Source: TWA4 sp964613155 (lineage in GTDB: Bacteria; Bacillota; Clostridia; Lachnospirales; Lachnospiraceae). From it: DNA of 19,221 bases. The stretch covers positions 1-19,221 of the forward strand of contig CAZTHP010000054.1 in the NCBI GenBank assembly GCA_964613155.1. Reading direction: 5' to 3'. The notes under the pieces are model-generated. The model saw nothing but the letters and a program-made list of their open reading frames with translations, was not told the origin of the DNA and searched no databases. This document shows positions 1-7,565 of this stretch, one piece after another. The translations under genes were made by a program, and so were the position numbers. The stretch's first letter is position 1, and every line of letters begins with the position of its first letter.

Positions 1-9
1 TCTTGTTGC

Positions 10-38
10 AGTATATCTCAGGTATTTTCAAAAGTCAA
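10..38 (-). promoter_or_regulatory. sigma-A type promoter for a gene beyond the left edge
   Basis: On the minus strand there is a -35 TTGACT (33-38) and a -10 TATACT (10-15) separated by exactly 17 nt. It points out of the window, so its gene is not visible. The rest of 39-199 holds no gene or terminator that I can support. Confidence 0.6.
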
Positions 39-199
39 CCCTGATTTTCCTGCTTTCCTATCTATTTTTCGTACATCACGATTCGCACTTCATGCTTCAT
101 GATTTCTTTGAAATCCATCGTAATTTCCATTCGCCGCTTGCTTTGAATAAGCTATGCTTGCTCCAGCTCGCTTGCAAATATGTATTTTCGTTGCGCTGC

Positions 200-1519
200 T
201 TACACCTCTACATAAACAAACACATCATAAATTGCCTGTACTGCTGCTTCAAAATCGCTGCTGTCCACGCCGATAATGATATTCATCTCACTGGATCCCT
301 GATCGATCATCTTAATATTGATTCCGGCATGTGCTAAGGCTGCAAAAACTCTTGCTGCAATTCCTTTATTTTTCTTCATGCCGCGTCCTACTACAGCAAT
401 CAGTGCCAGATCCGTCTCCAGCTCGATCATATCCGGTTCACATAAACGTCTGATTTCAGAAAGGATCAGCTGCTCATGTTCTTCAAATTCATGCTGGTTG
501 ACATAAACTGTCATAGTATCAATGCCAGAAGGCATATGTTCAAATGGAACTCCTGCCTTTTCAAATGCAGAAAGTACACGCCGGCCAAAACCGATTTCTG
601 CATTCATCATATCTTTTTCAATCGTGATGGAGGTAAATCCCTTGCGTCCTGCGATACCAGTTATTGCATATTTCGGTTTGTAGCATGTGTTCGCTACGAT
701 CATCGTTCCTTTATCTTCCGGCGCATTGGTATTTCGAATATTGATCGGAATACCTGCTTTTCGCACAGGGAAGATTGCTTCTTCATGCAGTACACTGGCT
801 CCCATGTACGCTAACTCCCGCAGCTCCTGATAGGTGATGGTTTCAATTACTTCCGGTTTTTCAACGATTCGAGGATCGGTTAAAAGAAATCCCGATACAT
901 CCGTCCAGTTTTCATATAAATCAGCTCGGCATGCCTTTGCAACGATTGAACCGGTTACATCAGAACCACCTCGTGAAAAGGTCTTCACACGTCCATCTTC
1001 ATAGGCACCATAAAAACCAGGAATAACCGCTCGTTCTACCTGTTCCAGACAGGCCGAAAGTTTTTCCTGTGTTTTTTCATCATCGAAATGACCATCCGGT
1101 TTAAAAGTTATGTAATCAGCTGCATCTAAAAACGTATAGCCCAGATACTGTGCCATGACGATTCCGTTTAAATATTCCCCACGAGAAGCGGCATAATCCA
1201 CGCCAAACTTTGCCTGAAAATTCTTCCGGATCTGATCAAACTCGGCTTCTAAGGACAATTCCAGACCCAAGCCGCTTATAATTTCCTCATAACGAGATTT
1301 AATCTCCGTTAAAACAGATTCAAATTCTGCATCTTCTTCTGCCAGAGCATAACATTTATATAAAAGATCCGTTACTTTTGTATCACCGGAAAATCGTTTG
1401 CCGGGAGCAGAAGGTACCACATAGCGTCTTGCTTCTTCTGCATGGATAATCCTGCCCACCTTTTGAAACTGCTCTGCGCTGGCCAGAGAACTGCCGCCAA
1501 ACTTCACTACTTTTTTCAT
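200..1519 (-). CDS. lysC: aspartate kinase, aspartokinase III (YclM/ThrD) type
   Basis: Phosphorylates L-aspartate with ATP to 4-phospho-aspartate, the first step towards lysine, threonine, methionine and diaminopimelate; cytoplasmic. The 439-residue product opens with the kinase signature KFGGSS at residues 5-10 and later has FSRGGSDVTGS, the substrate-binding segment of amino-acid kinases. The C-terminal third contains two ACT-type regulatory repeats (GFGRRVLSAFEKAGV... and IAARVFAALAHAGINIKMI). Length and overall sequence resemble Bacillus ThrD/YclM more than the two-chain LysC type, so threonine/lysine feedback is likely but not readable. I chose the ATG at 1519 because GGAGGAAG lies at the right distance; an in-frame ATG at 1558 lacks such a site. 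It follows the anti-sigma-like gene by about 60 nt, a gap containing a 6-bp hairpin (ATCTTC/GAAGAT) without a U-tract, so it may share that transcript. No clear terminator follows. Confidence 0.95.
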   Translation of the reverse strand: MKKVVKFGGSSLASAEQFQKVGRIIHAEEARRYVVPSAPGKRFSGDTKVTDLLYKCYALAEEDAEFESVLTEIKSRYEEIISGLGLELSLEAEFDQIRKNFQAKFGVDYAASRGEYLNGIVMAQYLGYTFLDAADYITFKPDGHFDDEKTQEKLSACLEQVERAVIPGFYGAYEDGRVKTFSRGGSDVTGSIVAKACRADLYENWTDVSGFLLTDPRIVEKPEVIETITYQELRELAYMGASVLHEEAIFPVRKAGIPINIRNTNAPEDKGTMIVANTCYKPKYAITGIAGRKGFTSITIEKDMMNAEIGFGRRVLSAFEKAGVPFEHMPSGIDTMTVYVNQHEFEEHEQLILSEIRRLCEPDMIELETDLALIAVVGRGMKKNKGIAARVFAALAHAGINIKMIDQGSSEMNIIIGVDSSDFEAAVQAIYDVFVYVEV

Positions 1520-1580
1520 CGTGTTCTTCCTCCAAAATCTGACATCAGCAATCTTCACGGAAGATCACAAATGTTCCTTA

Positions 1581-2027
1581 TTACTTGAATCCGTCCTGGC
1601 TTTCCAAAAACTCTGTTTCTTCCGACTCTGTAATCGATTCCTGTGTGGAAATCGTTTGCAGGATAGAACTCTCCTCCTGCGTTTCTGGATAAGCTGTCAT
1701 ATTCTTAGGAGGCTCTGAAAATTCCTCCTTCTGTTTTGAGAGACCGCCTGCCTGTGCGATCACACAGCAAACGCCAAAAAATACTGCGGCCCCTGCTCCA
1801 ATCAGACTCCAGACTAGCTGATGCCGTCTGCGTCTCTGATCCGACTCAATCGCTGCTCTGACTCTTGTATTGAGTTCCCCTGGTACGGGAATTGCTTCAT
1901 AAAGCTTTTTCGCTTGAGAAAGCTTTTCCGATTTACAATTCAGCAACATACCAAACTGATCCTCGTCCCACTCCGATGTACGAATACCTCTGGAGCGAAT
2001 CCGATTTTCTTCTTCAAGATCGCTCAA
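1581..2027 (-). CDS. short anti-sigma-like single-pass membrane protein
   Basis: Probably the membrane partner that holds the adjacent ECF sigma factor inactive. The 148-residue product has a cytoplasmic N-terminus with the segment YEAIPVPGELNTRVRAAI (residues 43-60), resembling the N-terminus of RsiV-type anti-sigma factors, then a basic stretch (RRRR, 65-68), one membrane helix (about 71-92), and a Ser/Thr/Glu-rich external tail. RsiV-type proteins are much longer and carry a large extracellular sensor domain; here only about 55 residues are outside, so the sensor is missing or different. The start is a TTG with AGGAGG seven bases upstream, and it overlaps the sigma-factor stop as TTGA, indicating translational coupling. 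The assignment rests on gene order plus the N-terminal motif. Confidence 0.75.
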   Translation of the reverse strand: MSDLEEENRIRSRGIRTSEWDEDQFGMLLNCKSEKLSQAKKLYEAIPVPGELNTRVRAAIESDQRRRRHQLVWSLIGAGAAVFFGVCCVIAQAGGLSKQKEEFSEPPKNMTAYPETQEESSILQTISTQESITESEETEFLESQDGFK

Positions 2028-2524
2028 TCCGAATCCTCCTTTATGATTCCTTTCAGCTTTCGAAGCCCGCTGTACATACGTGACTTTACGGTATTGAGAT
2101 TTGTTCGTGTTACCTCTGCAATTTCTTTTAAAGTTAATTCATCAAAATAATAGAGAATAATGACACTTCGAACTTCTGGATTCAATCGCTCCAGCTTCTT
2201 CATCACTTCTTCTCCTGGTTCAAAAGCTGACTCAATGTAAACACCGGTATTCCAACCCTCCCAATTATCGGAATCTACCGGTATTTCTCTATTATGTTTT
2301 CTAAGATACATCAGGCATTCGTTTACCAAAATCCGATAAAACCATGTCTTTACTGCCTTGATGTCACGCAACGTACGATATTTCTCCAGTGCGCGGCAAA
2401 TTGCATTCTGTACTGCATCCATCGCGCCATCTGGGTTTTTTATATATGAATATGCCAGTCGATAGAATTTCTCCTGATTTGCGAGAATATATTCTATAAT
2501 CTGATCATAATGATTTTTCGCCAA
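2024..2524 (-). CDS. ECF-type RNA polymerase sigma factor (SigV-like)
   Basis: Directs RNA polymerase to a small regulon, normally released when its membrane anti-sigma factor is inactivated. The 166-residue product has the two ECF parts: region 2 at about 15-85 (FYRLAYSYIKNPDGAMDAVQN, then WFYRILVNECL) and region 4 at about 110-160 (LNPEVRSVIILYYFDELTLKEIA, then helix-turn-helix TNLNTVKSRMYSGLRKLK). The only supported start is a TTG at 2524, with AGGTGG seven bases upstream; an in-frame TAA lies just before. The ribosome-binding site lies inside the small ORF upstream, so the two could be coupled. It overlaps the anti-sigma-like gene downstream by 4 nt. I found no clear ECF-type autoregulatory promoter in the AT-rich DNA before it. 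Confidence 0.92.
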   Translation of the reverse strand: MAKNHYDQIIEYILANQEKFYRLAYSYIKNPDGAMDAVQNAICRALEKYRTLRDIKAVKTWFYRILVNECLMYLRKHNREIPVDSDNWEGWNTGVYIESAFEPGEEVMKKLERLNPEVRSVIILYYFDELTLKEIAEVTRTNLNTVKSRMYSGLRKLKGIIKEDSD

Positions 2525-2616
2525 TCTAATACCACCTGTTCTGTTAATCCGATTTTAACCTGTTTCTTTTCCTGCATTACCCAAAATTCATACTCATAAA
2601 TGGTGAGTCCTCTCAC
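2494..2616 (-). CDS. possible small ORF overlapping the sigma-factor start
   Basis: An open frame of about 40 codons ends 31 nt inside the sigma gene. The readable peptide (core EYEFWVMQEKKQVKIGL) looks protein-like, with alternating charged and hydrophobic residues, but I do not recognise it. The GTG at 2616 has AGGAG only four bases upstream; the frame stays open to an ATG at 2697 that has no ribosome-binding site. It may be a leader peptide whose translation opens the sigma-factor start. It could equally be chance. Confidence 0.35.
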   Translation of the reverse strand: MRGLTIYEYEFWVMQEKKQVKIGLTEQVVLDWRKIIMIRL

Positions 2617-2699
2617 CTGTCTCCTAATCCGAAGGAAACTGTACATGCAGTTTATCTCTTTCTTTATGGCATCATCTCTGTTTGCATGGTCGTTCATGC

Positions 2700-3226
2700 A
2701 TATCTATCATAATTTTTCTCTGATTTTCAAAATTATTATTTTCAATTTTTTTGCAAATGGATTCTAATCCACTTATACTCTAATCAACTCACTTACATTC
2801 TTTTCACTTATCATTTTTATTTCCAATCGTTTTACTCACAATCTGTTTCATCTTGCAGCTCTAAATCGCCTCTGCCAAGATAAAATCAAATACTGTATAT
2901 CAATCGTTTATACAGTTTATATATAATTTATACGCTTTTTGTATATATTAAGCACAGTTTATATATATTATATACGTTTTATATATTATACACATTTCAT
3001 ATGCTTTTTATATACAATTCTATGCAATCTATAGTCCATCTAAAATTTATATCAAATTCATATGCAATTTATCTATCATTTATATGTTTTCTATACCATC
3101 TATCATACAGGAAGTTGTTCAGGCAAAGCCGACTCCTCTCCTGCATCAAAACTCCTTTGCAAACTTTAATACTCTGCTGCGCTTCTCTTTTTTTGAGAGC
3201 TGTCATGTATTCATTATTATAAAGAA
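2700..3226. other. long AT-rich non-coding stretch with TATATA-rich core
   Basis: No supported gene. The core (about 2890-3090) is a degenerate run of TTTATATA, TATACG and TATATTA motifs repeated at irregular spacing, flanked by T/C-rich sequence with several CACTTA-like words (2770-2815). Open frames here are low-complexity. It lies between the sigma operon start and the typA terminator. Confidence 0.6.
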
Positions 3227-3256
3227 TCTTCCGCTCATTTTCAAGAGCGGAAGAAA
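3226..3256 (-). terminator. hairpin terminator after typA
   Basis: Perfect inverted repeat TCTTCCGCTC / GAGCGGAAGA (3227-3236 and 3245-3254) with an 8-nt loop, about 27 nt after the typA stop. The downstream U-tract on the minus strand is weak (TTCTTTATAAT). An A/T-rich flank on both sides could make it bidirectional. Confidence 0.7.
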
Positions 3257-3282
3257 ATTTTAGAAAAAACTAATTACAAATG

Positions 3283-5115
3283 CTATTTCTTACTATGTGC
3301 CATTTTCTTACGCGTAGAAGCATCCAGGATTTTCTTGCGAATACGCAGATTTTTCGGTGTGATTTCCAAAAGTTCATCGGTATCAATAAATTCCAATGCC
3401 TGCTCCAGGCTCATTACTTTCGGCGGAACCAGATGCAGAGCATCATCGGAACCAGATGCACGTGTATTCGTCAGCTGTTTTTTCTTGCAGACATTGACTT
3501 CAATATCCACGCCTTTTCCATTCTGTCCGATTACCATACCTGCATAAACCTTTTCACCAGGTCCTATGAATAAAACACCGCGCTCCTGTGCGTTAAACAA
3601 ACCGTAAGTGATACTTTCACCGGTTTCAAATGCAATCAAAGAGCCCTGTTTCCGATAGGTAATTTCGCCTTTAAACGGACCGTAACTGTCAAAAATAGTA
3701 TTCATGATACCTGTTCCTCTGGTATCGGTCATAAATTCTCCACGATAACCGATCAGACCACGGGCAGGAATCAAAAATTCCAAACGAGTGCTGCCGGTTC
3801 CATTTGCATTCATACCGATCAGCTCACCCTTTCTCTGGCTCAGTTTCTGGATGACATTACCGGAAAATTCTTCATCTACATCAATGAAAACCTGTTCCAT
3901 CGGCTCTAAGAGATGACCTTTTTCATCTTCTTTATATAAAACTTCTGCTTTGCTGACTGCAAATTCATAACCTTCTCGTCTCATATTTTCGATCAGAATG
4001 GAAAGATGCAGTTCCCCACGGCCGGAAACCTTGAAGCATTCCGTTGTATCGGTATCTTCTACACGAAGGCTGACATCTGTATTTAACTCCCGATATAAAC
4101 GATCTCTTAAATGTCTGGAAGTTACGAATTTACCTTCCTGACCGGCAAATGGACTGTCATTTACCAGGAAATGCATCGCGATCGTCGGCTCTGAAATCTT
4201 CTGGAAAGGAATCGGATCCGGTGCTTCCGGTGCACAGAGCGTATCACCAATATGAAGATCTGCAATACCGGAAACGGCTACAATATCACCAATCTGTGCA
4301 CTTTCAACTTCTACTTTTTCCAGTCCTTCAAACTTGTACAGACGGCTGACTTTTACTTTCAGCTTCTTTTCTGCATCATGCGCATTCACCAAAACTACGT
4401 CCTGATTGACTTTTAAGGTTCCATTTTCTACTTTGCCGACACCAATCCGACCTACATATTCATTGTAGTCGATGGTACTGATCAGCATCTGTGTCGGTGC
4501 TTCCAGATCGCCCTGCGGTGCAGGAATATAGTCCAGAATCGTATCCAAAAGCGGTGCCATATCTTTCGGTTCATCCTCCAGATCACAAACTGCATAGCCG
4601 CCTTTTGCCGATGCATAAACAAATGGACATTCCAGCTGATCCTCGGATGCATCCAGTTCGATGAACAGATCTAAAATCTCATCAATAACACCTTCTACAC
4701 GCGCATCCGGACGATCGATCTTATTAATACAGACCATAACCGCCAAATTCAGTTCCAATGCTTTACGAAGTACAAATTTTGTCTGTGGCATTGCCCCTTC
4801 AAAAGCATCCACGACTAAAATAACGCCGTCTACCATCTTCAGGACACGCTCTACTTCCCCGCCAAAATCAGCGTGGCCAGGTGTGTCTACTACATTGATT
4901 TTTACACCTTTATAATTAATTGCTGTATTTTTGGATAAAATCGTGATGCCACGTTCGCGTTCCAGATCATTGGAATCCATTACACGTTCTGCAACTTCCT
5001 GATTTTCACGAAAGATACCGCTCTGACGCAGCAGCTGATCGACCAATGTCGTTTTACCGTGGTCAACGTGAGCAATAATCGCAATATTTCTAACATCTTC
5101 TCTGCTTGTTTTCAT
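3283..5115 (-). CDS. typA: ribosome-associated translational GTPase TypA/BipA
   Basis: A GTPase of the elongation-factor family that binds the 70S ribosome and helps growth under stress and cold, probably through ribosome assembly. The 610-residue length is normal. GTPase motifs are intact: AHVDHGKTT (15-23), the switch I region ERERGIT, DTPGHADF, and NKID. Beta-barrel domain II follows, then EF-G-like domains III and V, including the family-typical RGLIGYRGEF and DTRGTGIMN, and a basic C-terminus (RKKMAHSKK). The ATG has GGAGGG ten bases upstream. It is a single gene, with its own promoter (5204-5232), hairpin leader and terminator. Confidence 0.98.
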   Translation of the reverse strand: MKTSREDVRNIAIIAHVDHGKTTLVDQLLRQSGIFRENQEVAERVMDSNDLERERGITILSKNTAINYKGVKINVVDTPGHADFGGEVERVLKMVDGVILVVDAFEGAMPQTKFVLRKALELNLAVMVCINKIDRPDARVEGVIDEILDLFIELDASEDQLECPFVYASAKGGYAVCDLEDEPKDMAPLLDTILDYIPAPQGDLEAPTQMLISTIDYNEYVGRIGVGKVENGTLKVNQDVVLVNAHDAEKKLKVKVSRLYKFEGLEKVEVESAQIGDIVAVSGIADLHIGDTLCAPEAPDPIPFQKISEPTIAMHFLVNDSPFAGQEGKFVTSRHLRDRLYRELNTDVSLRVEDTDTTECFKVSGRGELHLSILIENMRREGYEFAVSKAEVLYKEDEKGHLLEPMEQVFIDVDEEFSGNVIQKLSQRKGELIGMNANGTGSTRLEFLIPARGLIGYRGEFMTDTRGTGIMNTIFDSYGPFKGEITYRKQGSLIAFETGESITYGLFNAQERGVLFIGPGEKVYAGMVIGQNGKGVDIEVNVCKKKQLTNTRASGSDDALHLVPPKVMSLEQALEFIDTDELLEITPKNLRIRKKILDASTRKKMAHSKK

Positions 5116-5154
5116 AAATAAAAGTCCCTCCTCGGACTATTTCACTCCTATATA

Positions 5155-5174
5155 CCTGGAACTTCCTTTCCAGG
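5155..5174 (-). other. hairpin in the typA 5' leader
   Basis: CCTGGAA (5168-5174 on this strand) and TTCCAGG (5155-5161) pair perfectly around a 6-nt loop, in the short leader between the typA promoter and its ribosome-binding site. No U-tract follows, so it is more likely an mRNA-stabilising or regulatory hairpin than a terminator. Confidence 0.5.
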
Positions 5175-5203
5175 ATACACAAAACTAATTATTTTCCAGA
5201 GCG

Positions 5204-5232
5204 ATTATAGTACGATTTTTCCGATTTATCAA
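5204..5232 (-). promoter_or_regulatory. sigma-A type promoter for typA
   Basis: -35 TTGATA (5227-5232) and -10 TATAAT (5204-5209), spacer 17 nt, about 90 nt upstream of the typA start. Confidence 0.85.
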
Positions 5233-5250
5233 CTCATTTACCTGTATTTT

Positions 5251-5280
5251 TCAAAAAACCCAAAAAAGAATACGCAATTC
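5251..5280 (-). terminator. weak possible terminator after the subtilase gene
   Basis: A short stem GAAT/ATTC (5268-5280) is followed on the minus strand by a T-rich run (TTTTTTGGGTTTTTTG). The stem is only 4 bp, so this is tentative. Confidence 0.3.
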
Positions 5281-5337
5281 AGAATCCTAAAACCACTTTC
5301 CTGCCGCTTTCCGAACACTTCCCTTAAAACATCTTTC

Positions 5338-7059
5338 TTACTGCAATTCTGTCAGCATTTCAAAAAGATGGTATAAATTTAAGGTTCCATATCCCCATTC
5401 AGTATTGGGATACGTTCGATTCCTTTGCCGCTCAGCACCAATGGTCAGAAAAAATTTCACAACGGCTCCTGTCATCTCCGGCAGATTTCCTCTCACGATT
5501 CCCCAGGTAAATAGCGAGGCCGCCGCTCCCGCTGTAATCGCAGCGGCTGCACTTGTGCCGGTTCTTCGTTCATATCCCGTCACGCCCCCAGAAACCGGAC
5601 CATCCACTGCAATTCCTGGAGCCGCTATCGTCGGCTGCTGATTGCCGATTCGCGTTTTCCCACGCCCCGACTGCAAATAAATGCTGTTTGCGATCGGCTG
5701 ATATGCACCTACGGTAATGAAATGTTCTCCGGCTGACGGGTCTGTTAAAGTCACTTCCACCTCTGGTTTCAAAAAAATGGTCTCCGGCTGAATCAGCCCG
5801 TTCGAAGGAAGCCAGATATGAAAACCACCTTGATACTGCAAAAGACTGTATACTAAAATTCGCCAGACTCCGGCTGCTGGTCTGCGAAAACGCAATGTAA
5901 TGATCTGATTAGCATTTCCAGCCGCCTCATACCAGAAATTCACCTCTAATGAAGTATTTTCCAATAAAAACGGAAAACGATTCTGCTCTCCCAGACGCGT
6001 GACAAAGCGCTCAGACTGCTGCCCCGACGGAGAAACAACAGCCAACGTCACTAACTCCGAAGGATTGGGCCAAATTTCCATCACAAATCCCTTTTCCTCC
6101 TCCGCTACCTGAAGTTCCACAACCGCTGGTATTTCCCCAGAATACGTCGTTCCATAAAAATGATGCGATCTGGCCGCTTCATTTCCTGCCGCCGTCACGA
6201 CTGCTGTCTGATACCCTCTTGCAATCTGATCCAGTAAAAATCCCAATACCGATTCCCCATCATGCCCACCTAAATTAGAACCCATCGTAAAACACACTAC
6301 CATCGGGCGATCCAGCTGTTTTTGCAATTCTAAAAAATAGCGCATCGCTAACAAAATATCCGTTTCCTGATAAACCACCGCGCCTTCCGGAATCTGGTAA
6401 TAGTCCCGCAGATACTGTTTGGCCGGCTTTAGCTTTACAACTGCAAGCTCTGCAAGCGGTGCAGCCCCCTGATAACGTTCGCCTTCCACAATCCGCCTGC
6501 TGCCAGCCGCTACCCCTGCTGTATAGGTGCCATGTCCATTTGTATCAACAGAAGGTACGACCTGCAAAGATGTTTCCGAATTTAATGCGGTATCCAGATC
6601 TTCTTTTGTAAATTCCGTCCCATAATCCATCCTTTCTGGCGGTGTTCCCGTTTGGATCGTCTGATCCCACAAGCGCAGAATCCTGCTTCGCCCATTTTCA
6701 TCCAAAAAAGCCGGATGCGTATAATCAATTCCCGTATCGGCAAAAGCCAGAAGAACGCCCTGTCCCTGTAAATTTAAAAATGGCTGATCCACTGCCTGCA
6801 AAATACCACTTTCCTCCAGCGCAGCTACCGACATCGGCACATAAAGTTTCGGAATATTTTCATAAACATATCGCCCCGAATAAAACGTCGGTGCTTCCCT
6901 TCGATTCCAATAAAGAATCCGAATTTCTTCATTGACCTGCTGTGTACAAATCTCACGATTTGTTCCTCCTGTCAATTGTTGCAGCAAGCGTTCCAACGTA
7001 ATCAAATCCAGATAATCTTCGGATAAAATCGCTTCCCTGCACCTTGCTGAAAATGCCAT
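5338..7059 (-). CDS. S8 family serine peptidase (subtilase), Csp-like
   Basis: A subtilisin-fold protease with an intact catalytic triad: Asp108 (AFADTGID), His176 (NGHGTYTAG) and Ser503 (GTSAAAAITAG). No signal peptide or membrane segment is visible, so the 573-residue enzyme is probably cytoplasmic or packaged in the spore. Residues 1-90 form a prodomain-like region. A long insert (about 300-450) separates the His and Ser segments, as in the clostridial Csp germination proteases that activate the cortex hydrolase SleC; membership of that group is inferred from architecture. The catalytic-Ser segment reads GTSAAAA where many subtilases have GTSxAAP. AGGAGG precedes the ATG by 12 nt, slightly far. 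It stands alone between typA and a repeat array; no promoter could be assigned. Confidence 0.9.
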   Translation of the reverse strand: MAFSARCREAILSEDYLDLITLERLLQQLTGGTNREICTQQVNEEIRILYWNRREAPTFYSGRYVYENIPKLYVPMSVAALEESGILQAVDQPFLNLQGQGVLLAFADTGIDYTHPAFLDENGRSRILRLWDQTIQTGTPPERMDYGTEFTKEDLDTALNSETSLQVVPSVDTNGHGTYTAGVAAGSRRIVEGERYQGAAPLAELAVVKLKPAKQYLRDYYQIPEGAVVYQETDILLAMRYFLELQKQLDRPMVVCFTMGSNLGGHDGESVLGFLLDQIARGYQTAVVTAAGNEAARSHHFYGTTYSGEIPAVVELQVAEEEKGFVMEIWPNPSELVTLAVVSPSGQQSERFVTRLGEQNRFPFLLENTSLEVNFWYEAAGNANQIITLRFRRPAAGVWRILVYSLLQYQGGFHIWLPSNGLIQPETIFLKPEVEVTLTDPSAGEHFITVGAYQPIANSIYLQSGRGKTRIGNQQPTIAAPGIAVDGPVSGGVTGYERRTGTSAAAAITAGAAASLFTWGIVRGNLPEMTGAVVKFFLTIGAERQRNRTYPNTEWGYGTLNLYHLFEMLTELQ

Positions 7060-7150
7060 CCTAACACCTAGCCTCCTGCATCCCTTTGAATTTTGATATT
7101 CCTTTCATCCTATTCATTTGGATAGACTTTGAAACCTGCTGCATGTTAAA

Positions 7151-7282
7151 ACTCCATACACATTTTCTCTGATCCAACTTATGATTCCATACACATTTCC
7201 TCTGATCCAACTTATGATTCCATACACATCTCCTCTGATGCAAGTCAGAACTCCGTACCCATTTCCTCTCCTGTTCATCAGA
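7151..7282. repeat. four 33-nt tandem repeats upstream of the subtilase gene
   Basis: Units at 7151-7183, 7184-7216, 7217-7249 and 7250-7282; the second and third are nearly identical and the outer ones are diverged. Because 33 is a multiple of three, two minus-strand frames stay open, but neither has a convincing start site. On the minus strand each unit holds a Shine-Dalgarno-like AGAGGA or AGAGAA, then ATG, three to four codons and a stop. Confidence 0.85.
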
Positions 7283-7292
7283 TCCGAACTAT

Positions 7293-7317
7293 GAGAAACA
7301 CGCGCTGTGCGTTTCTC
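7293..7317. other. inverted repeat next to the 33-nt array
   Basis: GAGAAAC (7293-7299) and GTTTCTC (7311-7317) form a 7-bp stem around an 11-nt GC-rich loop. No T-tract follows on either strand. Confidence 0.4.
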
Positions 7318-7382
7318 AAGTGATCGCACTGCTCCCCAAATGCTTGTGTACCCCCAGTATTTTCATCGCTACTCGCGTAAAT

Positions 7383-7424
7383 AAAAAGAGATATCCGCAC
7401 TTTCTAGTACAAATATCCCTTTTC
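7383..7424 (-). terminator. intrinsic terminator after clpX
   Basis: On the minus strand AAAAGGGATAT (7413-7423) pairs with ATATCTCTTTT (7384-7394), one G-U pair included. GTAC and GTGC inside the loop can add a second stem, and the run TTTTTATTT follows. It lies about 140 nt after the clpX stop. Confidence 0.75.
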
Positions 7425-7493
7425 CAGTATATTCTTATCTAATATTACGTTTTGATAACGACTGCTGTTCCACCTACTAAATTTCTTTGATAT

Positions 7494-7565
7494 CTGCTTG
7501 CGGTTCTATATCCTATACGATTGCAAGTTGACACATTGGTTACTGAATGGAACTGCTTGCGGTTC
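7494..7565. repeat. 13-nt direct repeat at the clpX 3' end
   Basis: CTGCTTGCGGTTC occurs at 7494-7506 and again at 7553-7565, the second copy reaching the clpX stop codon. This suggests a small duplication in the 3' flank. Confidence 0.5.

Noticed and set aside
92..199. A short minus-strand peptide (MEITMDFKEIMKHEVRIVMYEK).
   Set aside because: No ribosome-binding site and only 22 codons; the nearby promoter at 10-38 lies downstream of it.
3001..3222. Plus-strand 73-codon ORF.
   Set aside because: Lies in the TATATA-rich low-complexity DNA, has no ribosome site, and gives no protein-like composition.
7151..7282. A CRISPR array at the 33-nt repeats.
   Set aside because: Units are directly joined with no variable spacers and no cas genes are nearby.
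7061..7329. Two overlapping minus-strand frames of 60-71 residues across the 33-nt repeats.
   Set aside because: Openness follows from the repeat length being a multiple of three; neither frame has a well-spaced ribosome site, so I list the repeat rather than a gene.
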